Shown piece by piece: positions 6,825 to 14,621 of a stretch of DNA of 38,956 nt (positions are counted from its first letter, which is position 1; each line of letters begins with the position of its first letter). Under the pieces are notes generated by a model. That model saw only the letters and a list, made by a program, of their open reading frames with translations. It made no database searches and was not told the origin of the DNA. The position numbers and the translations under genes were made by a program. The stretch is from Planctomycetota bacterium (GTDB lineage: Bacteria > Planctomycetota > PUPC01 > DSUN01). Location: contig DAOOIT010000056.1 in NCBI GenBank assembly GCA_035384565.1, forward strand, positions 1-38,956, written 5' to 3'.

Positions 6825-8534
6825 TCAGGAGTCGCGGCCCGGCGCCGGCTCGTGATGATAGGGCAGGAAGACCTGGTGGTAGAGGTCGCGCGGGTCGGTG
6901 ATGACGAGGTGGTCGAAGCGCGGGTCGTTGGGCACGAGGAGAAAAGGCCAGAACTGGGCGCCGCCCAGGGCGCCGTGGCTGGCCACCTGGTCGTCGAAGC
7001 ACACGAAGCCCCGTTCATCGTAGGTGCCGAAGAGGATGAGGTCGCCCGAGTTGGCGAAGCCGCCCATGCGCTCCAGCGCGCGTCGCCCGAGCGGACCCGC
7101 GTCGTCGTAGGGGGCCAGCGGGTTCTCGCCCTCGAGCACCGTCACCTCGCCGTCGAACAGGCGGCCGACGCCGCGCCGCGAGCGCAGGATCAGGCCGCCC
7201 TCCGCCGCTTTCGTAGCCACGAGGCCCACCCCGGGGTGCTGCACGAGGAAGTCCAGGACGTCGGGGAACTCGCGCCGCACGGCCGCGTCGTCGAGCCGAT
7301 CGGGCCAGCGCGAGAAGTACACGTGCGCCAGCGTGCCCGAGTAGGTCACCACGAAGTCGTTGTCCTCGTCCACGTAGTATTTCTCGACGAGGTAGCTTTC
7401 GGCATTGGTGACCTTGCGCAGGAGGCCCGCGATGCCGCGCAGGATGCCGCGGGGCAGGAACCAGCGGCGCTCGGAGCGGCGCTGAAGGTGGTCGGCGTAG
7501 AGGCCGCGGGTCTTGGCGGACGGTGCGTCGGACACACGGGTTTCTTCGCGCACGCGCCGCCCCTCGAAGTGGCGGTGGAGCACCTGGCCGAGCGTGGCGC
7601 CGAAGAGGCGCAGGAACGGCTCGCCCTCGGTCTGGCCGTGGTCGGACACGACGATGAGGTCGTAGTGGCGGCCGGGCAGCCGGCGGATGATCTTCTCGAT
7701 CTCGAAGATGCGGCCGAAGATGGCCCGCAGGTTTTTCAGCGCGGGCCGCGAGCGCGGGCCGTAGTGGTGGGCCAGCTCGTCGTAGCTGGCGAACGTGGTG
7801 AAGATGCGCGGCACGCCCGCGTAGACGTCGGCCATCACGGCCACGGTCTGCACCTCGCGGAAGACGACGTTCGAGAGCGCCCGCAGCACGGGGAACCAGC
7901 CCTCGACGACTGAGCTGTGGCGCCCGGTGCGCGAGAGGTAGCGGTCGTAGAGTTCGAAGAACAGCTCGCGGACGGCGGCAAAGGCGGTCATCAGCACGCG
8001 CAGGGGATGCATGAGGGCGAGCAGGAAGAGCCGCCAGCCGCCGATCTCCTCGAAGAACGAGCGCGGCACCGACGAGTTGGCCGTGAGCACGGCCCGGTCG
8101 GCATCGCCGTCCACCAGGTTCACGTAGCTCGAGCCGCCGCGCAGCACGCCCCTGCGGCCGCCGAGGCGGCCCCGGATGTACTCGGCGCTGTGGGGGCGGT
8201 TGCAGTTGATCACGCGGCGGTCGCGCCGCTCGTACCAGCGGAAGGCCGGGATGTCGGTGTTGTCGCCGTAGAACATGCCCACCTGGGCGTACGAGGTGGC
8301 GCTCGGCAGGCCGGCGGGATAGGCGTGGAGCTTGTACTCGCGGGTCCGCAGGCGGCGGCGCAGGCGCAGGAGGCGCCCCGTCTCGACGGCATAGGCGAGG
8401 TCGGCGTGGGCCAGGCCGTCAATCTGCACGCCCACGAAGCCGCGGTGCTCCATCGGCCCGCGATGGCGCCAGAGGCGCAGGGGCAGGTACTTCAGGAAGT
8501 AGTAGAGCGCGAACAGCCGTCGCGCCAGCATCAT
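6825..8534 (-). CDS. Alkaline phosphatase superfamily phosphodiesterase, membrane-associated
   Basis: 569 aa. Metal and catalytic residues of the alkaline phosphatase/nucleotide pyrophosphatase fold are visible: D39 in QIDGL, the S/T nucleophile region PSATSY (78-81), D252 and H256 in YDELAHHYG, and D298-H299 in VVSDHGQT, with a late HGALGG. A hydrophobic stretch near residues 165-195 and a basic N-terminus suggest membrane association. It probably hydrolyses a phosphate diester or monoester such as a lipid or polymer headgroup; the substrate is unknown. The open frame continues far upstream but the true start is the ATGATG at 8534, because the upstream gene ends at 8531 with a 4-nt ATGA overlap, a sign of translational coupling. 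Confidence 0.82.
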   Translation of the reverse strand: MMLARRLFALYYFLKYLPLRLWRHRGPMEHRGFVGVQIDGLAHADLAYAVETGRLLRLRRRLRTREYKLHAYPAGLPSATSYAQVGMFYGDNTDIPAFRWYERRDRRVINCNRPHSAEYIRGRLGGRRGVLRGGSSYVNLVDGDADRAVLTANSSVPRSFFEEIGGWRLFLLALMHPLRVLMTAFAAVRELFFELYDRYLSRTGRHSSVVEGWFPVLRALSNVVFREVQTVAVMADVYAGVPRIFTTFASYDELAHHYGPRSRPALKNLRAIFGRIFEIEKIIRRLPGRHYDLIVVSDHGQTEGEPFLRLFGATLGQVLHRHFEGRRVREETRVSDAPSAKTRGLYADHLQRRSERRWFLPRGILRGIAGLLRKVTNAESYLVEKYYVDEDNDFVVTYSGTLAHVYFSRWPDRLDDAAVRREFPDVLDFLVQHPGVGLVATKAAEGGLILRSRRGVGRLFDGEVTVLEGENPLAPYDDAGPLGRRALERMGGFANSGDLILFGTYDERGFVCFDDQVASHGALGGAQFWPFLLVPNDPRFDHLVITDPRDLYHQVFLPYHHEPAPGRDS

Positions 8535-10300
8535 CGCTCCTCCTCTGCGGCGAGGAGGTCGGCCGTGCCGAGCAGCGCGCTGAGGTTGTGCTGCACGTAG
8601 TCCATGCGGACCGTGTGGTCGGCGTAGCTCGCGTAGAAGCCGCCGTGGGCGCGGGCGGGGTTGGGCAGCAGGTAGCTGTTGGCCGCGTCGTACTGGTGCG
8701 CGAGCTGGAAGGCGGCGGAGAGCAGGATGGCGCGGCGGTACTCCTCGGTGGCCGCGCCGAGGCGGCGGGCCAGCCGCCAGGCGGCGAGCAGGCCCTCGCA
8801 GCGGCCGGCCGCCACATCGCTCCGGGGCGGCTCGAGCGCGGCGCGCGGCGCGCCCACGTGGTCGCGCCAGCGGGCGGTGGACGGTTCTTCCTGCTCCCGG
8901 AGGATTTCGTGGGCGAGGAAGAGGCAGTAGTCGGCCTGGGCGCGGGCGGCGGCGCCCGCGGCGTGAAGCTCGTCGAGGGCCATCATCGTCCACGAGTCGG
9001 GGTGGATCATCGGCAGGTCGTGCTCGAAGTGCCAGGCGTCGCGCTGCGTGGTCATGAAGTGTGCGGCGCGGGCGATGGCGCGCGGCCAGGCGGGGTCGGG
9101 CAGGGCCCGCTGGAGCCGCACGAGCGCGAGAAATGCCTCGCCGGGGGCGAAGAGCGGCACGTGGCCGTCGGGGATCCAGCCGCGGTGCTCGGCCGGGTCG
9201 TAGTCGCTGTGGAAGAAGCCGTCGTCGCGCTGCATGAGGAGGAGGAAGCGGCCGAGGCGCTGAATCTCGCGGTCGAAGCGGCGGGTGCGGGCGGCGTCGC
9301 GGTATTCGAGCAGTGCGATGAGGCCGAGCGCCGCGGCCCCGAGCGGGCGCTGGCCGCCGTGCTCGAGCCAGGCCAAGTCGTCGCGGGTGTGCAGGTGGCG
9401 GAGCAGCCATTGGAGGGCGCGGTAGGCGCCGTCGCGGTGGCGGCGCCGGCCGGCCGCCGCGTAGAGCTGCGCGAGGCTCCAGGCCGTGCCGGCGTGGCGG
9501 GTGATCTCGTAGGCATCGTCCTCCATCGCATCGCGGGCCGCGTTGTAGAGGTAGCCGAAGCTGCCGTCGGGCCGCTGGCCGCGCAGCAGGTAGTCGCCTG
9601 CGGCCTCGGCCGCGGCGAGGAGTTGCCGGCGGGTCACGCGCTCGACAAGGGGCATGCCGCGAAAGAGGTCGAGCGGCGGCCCCGCCCCGCCGGGTCCGCG
9701 TTCGATGAAGCTCACGGTGGCGAGGCGCTCGAGGGCCACGTCGCGCGCGGCGGCCTCGGGCGCTTGGAGCCGCGTGAGGGCGTAGCGCACGAAGGCCGAG
9801 CCGTCGGGCAAGTCGAGGCGCAGGGCCTCGCTGGGCGGCACGAGGAGTTCGGCGCCCGGGGCGCGCAGGCGAAGCCCCTCGAGGCCCAGCACGGGCTGGC
9901 CGCCCAGCCGCAGCGGCTCGGCCGACGTCACGAGGTCCAGCTTCAGCCGCGCGGCGGCGAGCGTTGCGGGCGCGAGGGCGCCGCGCAGGCGGCCGGCGGC
10001 CCCCGCGATCTGCTCGAAGAGGGTGCCGGCGGCCGCCCACGCGATGAGCGGCTCTCGGCCGGGCGCGTGAACGGAGAGGAGGACCGGCCGGCCGGTCGCG
10101 CGCAGGAGCTTGGCCGGCATCGTGGCGGGGTCGAAGGCGACCTCGCCGCCCGATGCGAGGGCGGCGCGCGCCAGGCGCAGCATGGCCTGGCGGTCGGCGG
10201 GGGTGAAGTGCTCGGGGTCGTCGGCCCGAGGCACGTCCGCCGCCCACCCGCCCGCCGCGGCGGCCAGCAGGAGGCCACTGTACGCCAGGACTCGCCACAT
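8531..10300 (-). CDS. Secreted alpha/alpha-toroid protein, function unknown
   Basis: 589 aa with a signal peptide (about residues 1-21, ending GGWAAD). Residues about 25-200 weakly resemble an AMMECR1-like fold (PVLGLEGLRLRAPGAELLVPP). Residues about 220-585 contain repeated helix pairs with Gly/Asp-Gly turns (QRPDGSFGYLYN, QRDDGFFHSDYD, DGHVPLFAPGEAFLALVRL) typical of (alpha/alpha)6 toroids found in sugar epimerases, lyases, glycosidases and terpene cyclases. No specific catalytic signature is recognised. It overlaps the downstream phosphodiesterase by 4 nt, so the two proteins probably act together at the cell surface. No promoter was identified; the 5' region holds the 53-bp repeat. Confidence 0.72.
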   Translation of the reverse strand: MWRVLAYSGLLLAAAAGGWAADVPRADDPEHFTPADRQAMLRLARAALASGGEVAFDPATMPAKLLRATGRPVLLSVHAPGREPLIAWAAAGTLFEQIAGAAGRLRGALAPATLAAARLKLDLVTSAEPLRLGGQPVLGLEGLRLRAPGAELLVPPSEALRLDLPDGSAFVRYALTRLQAPEAAARDVALERLATVSFIERGPGGAGPPLDLFRGMPLVERVTRRQLLAAAEAAGDYLLRGQRPDGSFGYLYNAARDAMEDDAYEITRHAGTAWSLAQLYAAAGRRRHRDGAYRALQWLLRHLHTRDDLAWLEHGGQRPLGAAALGLIALLEYRDAARTRRFDREIQRLGRFLLLMQRDDGFFHSDYDPAEHRGWIPDGHVPLFAPGEAFLALVRLQRALPDPAWPRAIARAAHFMTTQRDAWHFEHDLPMIHPDSWTMMALDELHAAGAAARAQADYCLFLAHEILREQEEPSTARWRDHVGAPRAALEPPRSDVAAGRCEGLLAAWRLARRLGAATEEYRRAILLSAAFQLAHQYDAANSYLLPNPARAHGGFYASYADHTVRMDYVQHNLSALLGTADLLAAEEER

Positions 10301-10414
10301 GGGCTGGATGATAGCCCGTGGGGCGGAGGATTGTCAACCCGCGCTCTGCGCTGGGTGCGTGCAGGGAAAGCAGGTGATCGTATGGCACAGGCACCCCCAC
10401 CTGTGGCGGACATT

Positions 10415-10467
10415 GTGGGCGGCGTGTCCACACGCCGCGAACCGCGGGACGGGGACGTCCCGCCCAC
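10415..10467. repeat. 53-bp double-hairpin palindromic element, copy 1
   Basis: Ends GTGGGCGG and CCGCCCAC form an outer 8-bp stem; inside are two hairpins, GGCGTGT-CC-ACACGCC and GCGGGACG-GGGA-CGTCCCGC. The second copy, at 20968-21020, has the same length and 46 of 53 identical bases, and several of its changes preserve pairing as G-T wobbles. Confidence 0.88.
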
Positions 10468-10561
10468 AAGCAGAGCCGAGGGCGGCTGTGCCACACAATC
10501 CGGGTTGCTGGAGGGCAGGGTCACCCACTTTCCCGGTTCAGACCCCGCACCCTCTCCGCCT

Positions 10562-10590
10562 TTGACCGAGCCGCGATCCTGGGCTAGAAT
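10562..10590 (+). promoter_or_regulatory. Sigma-70 promoter of the small helical protein gene
   Basis: TTGACC (10562-10567), a 17-nt spacer, TAGAAT (10585-10590); the expected start is near 10597, giving a leader of about 43 nt before the ATG at 10640. Confidence 0.75.
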
Positions 10591-10639
10591 AGGGATGGGG
10601 AGGCGGACCGTATTGCCCGGCAACGCGAGGGGACGGCGC

Positions 10640-10972
10640 ATGAGGGAAACCATCGAGCACTTCCGCAACCTGCTGGTCGCCCGCATGGGCGTGCTGGAGG
10701 AAGAGATCCGCCTCGCCGAGGCGCTCTACAAGGAGCGGCACGGCGATTACCGCGACGTGACGCTCGAGAACGTGGCCGTCTTCGAGCGCCAGGCCCACGA
10801 CATCGCCAAGGCGCGCGAGCGGCTGCGGACGATGGACCTCGGGAGTTTCGCGTCCATCGAGGAGTACAAGGAGGCGGTGCTCGCCACGCTGCGGAAGCTC
10901 TACGATTCGCGGGTGGCCCTGCGCTCGGCCGTGCGCATGCTCATGGAGTGCGTGCGGGACCTGCGCTGTTGA
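10640..10972 (+). CDS. Small helical protein, function unknown
   Basis: 110 aa, predicted all-helical and highly charged, with coiled-coil-like stretches (LLVARMGVLEEEIRLAEAL, AFERQAHDIAK-type heptads) and no signal peptide. No family is recognised. The start at 10640 follows GAGGGGAC about 8 nt upstream and a good promoter at 10562-10590; the open frame itself runs much further upstream through the repeat region without another ribosome site. The promoter of the next gene overlaps its last codons, so the two genes are separately transcribed as well as possibly read through. Confidence 0.65.
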   Translation: MRETIEHFRNLLVARMGVLEEEIRLAEALYKERHGDYRDVTLENVAVFERQAHDIAKARERLRTMDLGSFASIEEYKEAVLATLRKLYDSRVALRSAVRMLMECVRDLRC

Positions 10973-10997
10973 AATCCCCTCCCCGCCGGCCTATACT
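10969..10997 (+). promoter_or_regulatory. Sigma-70 promoter of the HEAT-repeat protein gene
   Basis: TTGAAA (10969-10974), a 17-nt spacer, TATACT (10992-10997). The -35 box overlaps the stop codon of the upstream gene; the start codon follows 28 nt after the -10. Confidence 0.82.
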
Positions 10998-11025
10998 GGC
11001 AACAGGGGATGAGGAGCGTTCTGCC

Positions 11026-12336
11026 ATGCGCTGGCATCGCCTGGTCCTGGCCGCCGCCTTCGGCCTCGCCGCCGCCAGCCCCGCGGCCGGCGACGTCGTC
11101 CACCTGAAGTCCGGCGGCCGCGTCGAGGGCGCCATCGTTTCGCGCACCGACGCCGAACTCGTGGTGCAGACGGCGGCGGGCAAGGTGACGCTCAAGGCCG
11201 CCGAAGTGGCCCGCATCGAGACCAAGGCCAGCCCGCTCGACGTCTACCGCGAGATGGCGGCCAAAGTGAAGGACAACGACGCGGACGGCCACTACGCCCT
11301 GGGCCTCTGGTGCCAGGACAACAAGCTGGTGCGCGAGGCCCGGCAGGAGTTCGAGAAGGCGCTCGCCCTCGACGCCAACCACAAGGGCGCCCGCGCCCGC
11401 CTCGGCTTCGTGCTGCGCGACGGCCAGTGGCTCACCGAGGCCGAGGCGAAGAAGGCCGACGGCCTGGTGCGCATGGGCGACAAGTGGGTGACCGAGGAAG
11501 AGCGCCTGCGGGCCGAGCAGCGCGAGAGCGCGGCCGCCTGGGTCAAGCGCTTCCGCCAGCTCGCGGCCATGCGGCCCGCGACCGAGCAGGCCGTGGCCGA
11601 CCGCCTGCGCGAAGCCATCGGCGACCGCCCCCGCGCCGTGCCCGATGCCGCCTTGCGCTACGTGCTCGAGGAGATGATCAAGGAGGCGATCGAGGGCTCG
11701 CGCGACCGCACGGGCGATGCGCGGCTGGCCATCGTGAGCCTCCTCGCCGCCTCGCGCGGCGACGAGAATGCCGAAACCCTGCGCCGGGCGGCCGTGCGCG
11801 ACATAGACGGCCGCGTGCGCGCCGCCGCCATCAAGGCGCTCGCAGCCCAGAACGACGTCGAGAACACCGCCTACTTCGTCGGCCTGCTCCAGCGCTTCAC
11901 CAGCGCGAAGGTGCGTCTTGAGTCCGACAAGGAGACCCGCAACACGGCCCGCCGCGTGCTGCGGCGCGCCTCGGAGGCCCTGGCCGGCCTGGGCGACCCC
12001 CGCGCCATTCCCGCCCTCGCCAACGCCCTGAGCGTGCGCTTCCGCATCAAGGCCAGCGACGACGAGCTGCCCCCGCTCAACATCAGCCTGGGCAGCAGCT
12101 CCGTGGCCGACATGGCCGTGGTCACCGACCAGTTCGGCCGTACGATCCAGGTCCCCATCACCGAGAACACCAACTGGGGGGTGGACCTGGGGCAGGAGCG
12201 GGACGTGGAGGACCCCTTCTTCTTCAACGACGCCGCCTACAACGCCCTCCGCGGCCTGACCGGGCAGGACTTCTCCCACGACAAGCGTGCGTGGCTGGCC
12301 TGGTGGTATCGCAACCGCCACAACCTCGAAGACTGA
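11026..12336 (+). CDS. Secreted HEAT-repeat protein, function unknown
   Basis: 436 aa with a signal peptide (about 1-22, ending SPAAGD). Residues about 23-65 (VVHLKSGGRVEGAIVSRTD) form a small beta-rich module resembling SH3-like domains that begin many planctomycete secreted proteins. A TPR-like helical segment follows (about 75-130, DGHYALGLWCQDNKLVREA), then HEAT-like repeats (about 230-345: IVSLLAASRGDENAETL, DGRVRAAAIKALAAQ, GDPRAIPALANAL). The end (about 385-436) holds a FFNDAAYNALRGLTGQDF and WLAWWYRNR segment seen at the C-terminus of such HEAT proteins. It is probably a scaffold or binding protein outside the cytoplasm. The start at 11026 agrees with the signal peptide and promoter; only a weak GAGGAG precedes it. 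Confidence 0.75.
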   Translation: MRWHRLVLAAAFGLAAASPAAGDVVHLKSGGRVEGAIVSRTDAELVVQTAAGKVTLKAAEVARIETKASPLDVYREMAAKVKDNDADGHYALGLWCQDNKLVREARQEFEKALALDANHKGARARLGFVLRDGQWLTEAEAKKADGLVRMGDKWVTEEERLRAEQRESAAAWVKRFRQLAAMRPATEQAVADRLREAIGDRPRAVPDAALRYVLEEMIKEAIEGSRDRTGDARLAIVSLLAASRGDENAETLRRAAVRDIDGRVRAAAIKALAAQNDVENTAYFVGLLQRFTSAKVRLESDKETRNTARRVLRRASEALAGLGDPRAIPALANALSVRFRIKASDDELPPLNISLGSSSVADMAVVTDQFGRTIQVPITENTNWGVDLGQERDVEDPFFFNDAAYNALRGLTGQDFSHDKRAWLAWWYRNRHNLED

Positions 12337-12805
12337 GCGTGCGCCTGCTGCATGGCATGCCCTCCTCTACACGCGTCTACGCGTGCCTGGCACACTTGGA
12401 AGATGTAACTTACGCGCTGTCTATGCGTGCCTGGCACACTTGGAAGATGTAACTTACGCGCTGACAAGGGGTTCTGTAGGCGCATGTCAACGGATGCGCT
12501 GGGAGGGGCGAGTGCGCCAGAGCCCGGACCCTGGGTGGAGTGATGCGGTTGGCAGACAGGATGCCTCCCTCACACTGTGGGGTCCCATGCTGTATCACCC
12601 CTGAGGGGAGAAGGTGAGCAAGTATGAGCGGACTGGCGAGAATGGGCGATTCTGGGCTTTCCAGCCATACTGATCCTGCCCGGGCGGTGAGCAGATATGG
12701 ACGGAAGGCCGAGAACGGGCGATTGGCGGCGATCCGGGGACGCGGCCCGTGCGGAGAAACCGCGCCGACGGGAGGGGGACCCTGGGCAGAGCGTGACGGC
12801 GGCGC
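12337..12805. other. 469-nt intergenic region with repeats, no gene seen
   Basis: It holds a near-perfect 44-bp tandem duplication (12377-12463) and a looser second duplication of about 38 nt with a 73-nt period (12613-12650 and 12686-12723; shared words GGTGAGCA, TATG, GAGAA and GGGCGATT). No promoter or supported reading frame was found. It separates convergent genes, so it may be a repeat landing zone. Confidence 0.65.
12377..12463. repeat. 44-bp tandem direct repeat, two copies
   Basis: The unit starts CTAYGCGTGCCTGGCACACT and ends AACTTACGCGCTG; the copies at 12377-12419 and 12421-12463 differ at one base. Each holds the palindrome GTGCCTGGCAC and a GCG-bounded end; the related palindrome GTGCCAGGCAC occurs at 36701-36711. 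Confidence 0.88.
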
Positions 12806-14290
12806 TCAGGATGGCGGGGGCTCGGGGTCGGCCGGCCGGCTGGCTTCGGCGTCGTGCTTCGGCGCGGTCGGGTGGCCGAGCTTGGCCTTGAGGCGCTCGA
12901 GGTCGCGCTGGCGGCGGGCCTCGTCGGCCCTGCGGTCGCGGGCGCGGGTGACAAGGAGCGCGGCGCCGATGATCACGGCCGTGGCGGCCACGGCGACCAC
13001 CAGGATGATCTGGTAGGTCGGGTCGGTGCCGATGTTGCTCTCGTCAATGATCCGCAGGCGCTGGGCCACGATGATGGGGCTGTGGACCTCGTAGCCGCCC
13101 TCGCTGCGATAGGTCCATTTCTTGAGGAAGTAGCCGTAGAGGACGACGCCGTCGCTGGAACGCACGCCCTCGGGCACGTGGAGGCAGTAGAAGGTGTTGA
13201 TCTTGCGGTCGCGGTCGGCGATCTGGCCGTAGAAGACGTCGGGCATGTCCAGGATGTTGTCGGGCGGGAGGGCGATGCGGATCAGGCGGCGGAGCTGGCC
13301 CACGACGGCCACGGGGCGGCCGCGGTAGAGCTCGGGACGGTTCACGAAGTCCAGATACGTCAGGTTCGTGCTGGCCTTGGCCTTGAGGTCGTCGAACGAG
13401 GTCTTGCGGGCGCGGTTGAGCAGCCAGTAGAGGGGGCGGGCCTCGGCGCGGTTGCCGTCCACGATGGGGCCGGGCATCCGCGCCTCGTCGAGGTAGGTGA
13501 GCGGGTCGAACTGGCGGGCCACCACCACGGCCACGTGCAGGTCGGGGTCGGTGAGGCGCTCGGGCTCGCTCACGCGGGCCTTGAGGAAGCGGCCGCAAGC
13601 CGTCACGCGGTCGTAGCGCAGCGCGCCCTTGAGCTTTTCGAGGCTGTAGACGTCGTAGAGGTGCCCTTTGGAGTCGGGCGGGGCGTTCTCGGCGCGGACG
13701 CGGTAGACGTAGACCTTGGAGAGCGCCATCGGGTTTTCGGGCAGGGGCTGCTCGGCCATCTGCATGATCTGGCCGCTGACGCGGACGGCTTTGCCCCGCC
13801 ACTCGGCCCCTTTCTCCCAGAGCGCGGTCCACGCCACCTTCGTGTCGGCCTCGGCCCTCAGGGCCTCCTGCTTGTCGTTGAAGACCTTGTAGAGCATGTA
13901 GAACAGCGGGGCCGACTCGAGGTCTGTGTTCTGGTCAATCACTTCCTCGAGCGTCTTGGGGTCTTTGAGGAAGGGGAACTTCTTCTCGGCGTCCTCCTTG
14001 GGGAGTGCGATGGGCCTGGGCGGCGCCACGGGCGTGAGGGGACCGAGGTCGGGCTGCTCGTGTTCGGGGAGCTGGCCGATATCCTTGGGGTTCACGGGCG
14101 GCCCGGCCTCGATCACCTCGCCGTCCTCCTTCGCCGCGCCCTCGCCCTCGAGGGCCTGCCGCCCCCAGCGGTTGAGTTCGAACATCACGAGCACGACGAC
14201 CACGAGCAGAACGAGCATGGCGCCCAGTTTGATGCGGTTCCAGCGCATCGCGTGCTGATGCTTCTCGCGGAGCATGGGTCCGAGGTCCAT
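12806..14290 (-). CDS. Two-TM membrane-anchored protein, function unknown
   Basis: 494 aa. A hydrophobic segment near residues 20-40 (MLVLLVVVVLVMFELNRW) anchors the N-terminus and a second near 430-455 (ILVVAVAATAVIIGAALLV) lies before a charged cytoplasmic tail, so the bulk lies outside the membrane. Two similar modules can be seen in the large domain (GKAVRVSGQIMQM and GRPVAVVGQLRRL), resembling repeated OB-like or SH3-like beta folds. No known family was recognised; such proteins are typical of planctomycete-like genomes. The start at 14290 is set by AGGAGG 5 nt upstream; an in-frame upstream ATG at 14368 has no ribosome site. The promoter at 14423-14451 gives a leader of about 125 nt. 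Confidence 0.72.
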   Translation of the reverse strand: MDLGPMLREKHQHAMRWNRIKLGAMLVLLVVVVLVMFELNRWGRQALEGEGAAKEDGEVIEAGPPVNPKDIGQLPEHEQPDLGPLTPVAPPRPIALPKEDAEKKFPFLKDPKTLEEVIDQNTDLESAPLFYMLYKVFNDKQEALRAEADTKVAWTALWEKGAEWRGKAVRVSGQIMQMAEQPLPENPMALSKVYVYRVRAENAPPDSKGHLYDVYSLEKLKGALRYDRVTACGRFLKARVSEPERLTDPDLHVAVVVARQFDPLTYLDEARMPGPIVDGNRAEARPLYWLLNRARKTSFDDLKAKASTNLTYLDFVNRPELYRGRPVAVVGQLRRLIRIALPPDNILDMPDVFYGQIADRDRKINTFYCLHVPEGVRSSDGVVLYGYFLKKWTYRSEGGYEVHSPIIVAQRLRIIDESNIGTDPTYQIILVVAVAATAVIIGAALLVTRARDRRADEARRQRDLERLKAKLGHPTAPKHDAEASRPADPEPPPS

Positions 14291-14621
14291 TCCGGCCTCC
14301 TCTCTCTGGGGCGTCACAGGCCGACCGTTACCGCGCCCGTGCGACGCATCTTGCGGCACGTGGAGCAACGGTCGCAGCGGGGCGTATCGCTGTGCCCGTG
14401 GACCCCGATGTCCTCATCCCTCATTCTATCACCCCGCGCTCCGGACCGCAACGGGATCCCGCCGCCATCCGGCCCCTGCCCGCCGGGCGACTAGGCGGGC
14501 CTGTCTGTCGGGTCTGCCGCATCCGACGAGTCGGCCAAGCGGTCCGGGCTCGTGCCGCATCGCCATTTCCCCCGCAAGGGGCGCCAGAGCATGCCGCCGT
14601 CTGGCGTGCTGCCAAGGCGAA
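14291..14621. other. 331-nt intergenic region with a promoter and long leader
   Basis: It contains the minus-strand promoter at 14423-14451 for the two-TM protein gene and its leader. No RNA gene or supported reading frame was recognised in the rest, 14452-14621, which ends at the dam-like gene stop. Confidence 0.5.
14423..14451 (-). promoter_or_regulatory. Sigma-70 promoter of the two-TM protein gene
   Basis: On the minus strand: TTGCGG (14451-14446), a 17-nt spacer, TAGAAT (14428-14423). The start is expected near 14416. Confidence 0.65.

Larger units (their letters stand above)
10301..10639. other. Divergent intergenic region with a dispersed repeat
   Basis: This 339-nt gap separates the toroid gene (minus) from the small helical protein (plus). 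It holds one copy of the 53-bp double-hairpin element (10415-10467), bracketed by a further short inverted repeat, TGGCACAG at 10383-10390 and CTGTGCCA at 10486-10493, and the promoter at 10562-10590. Long minus-strand open frames crossing it have no ribosome site. Confidence 0.65.

Noticed and set aside
5218..7002. Large opposite-strand frames over the GH4 gene and elsewhere
   Set aside because: Such frames are common in high-GC DNA; they lack ribosome sites and have Arg, Ala, Gly and Pro runs without any family signature.
6825..10496. A single very long minus-strand reading frame of about 1220 codons
   Set aside because: Only its last 570 codons (from 8534) look like protein; the rest is an Arg/Pro-rich shadow of the toroid gene, which is read in another frame and overlaps the true start by 4 nt.
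12377..12463. CRISPR array
   Set aside because: Only two adjoining units with no spacers between them; this is a tandem duplication.
14452..14621. tRNA or small RNA gene
   Set aside because: No cloverleaf, T-loop word or hairpin of convincing strength was found.
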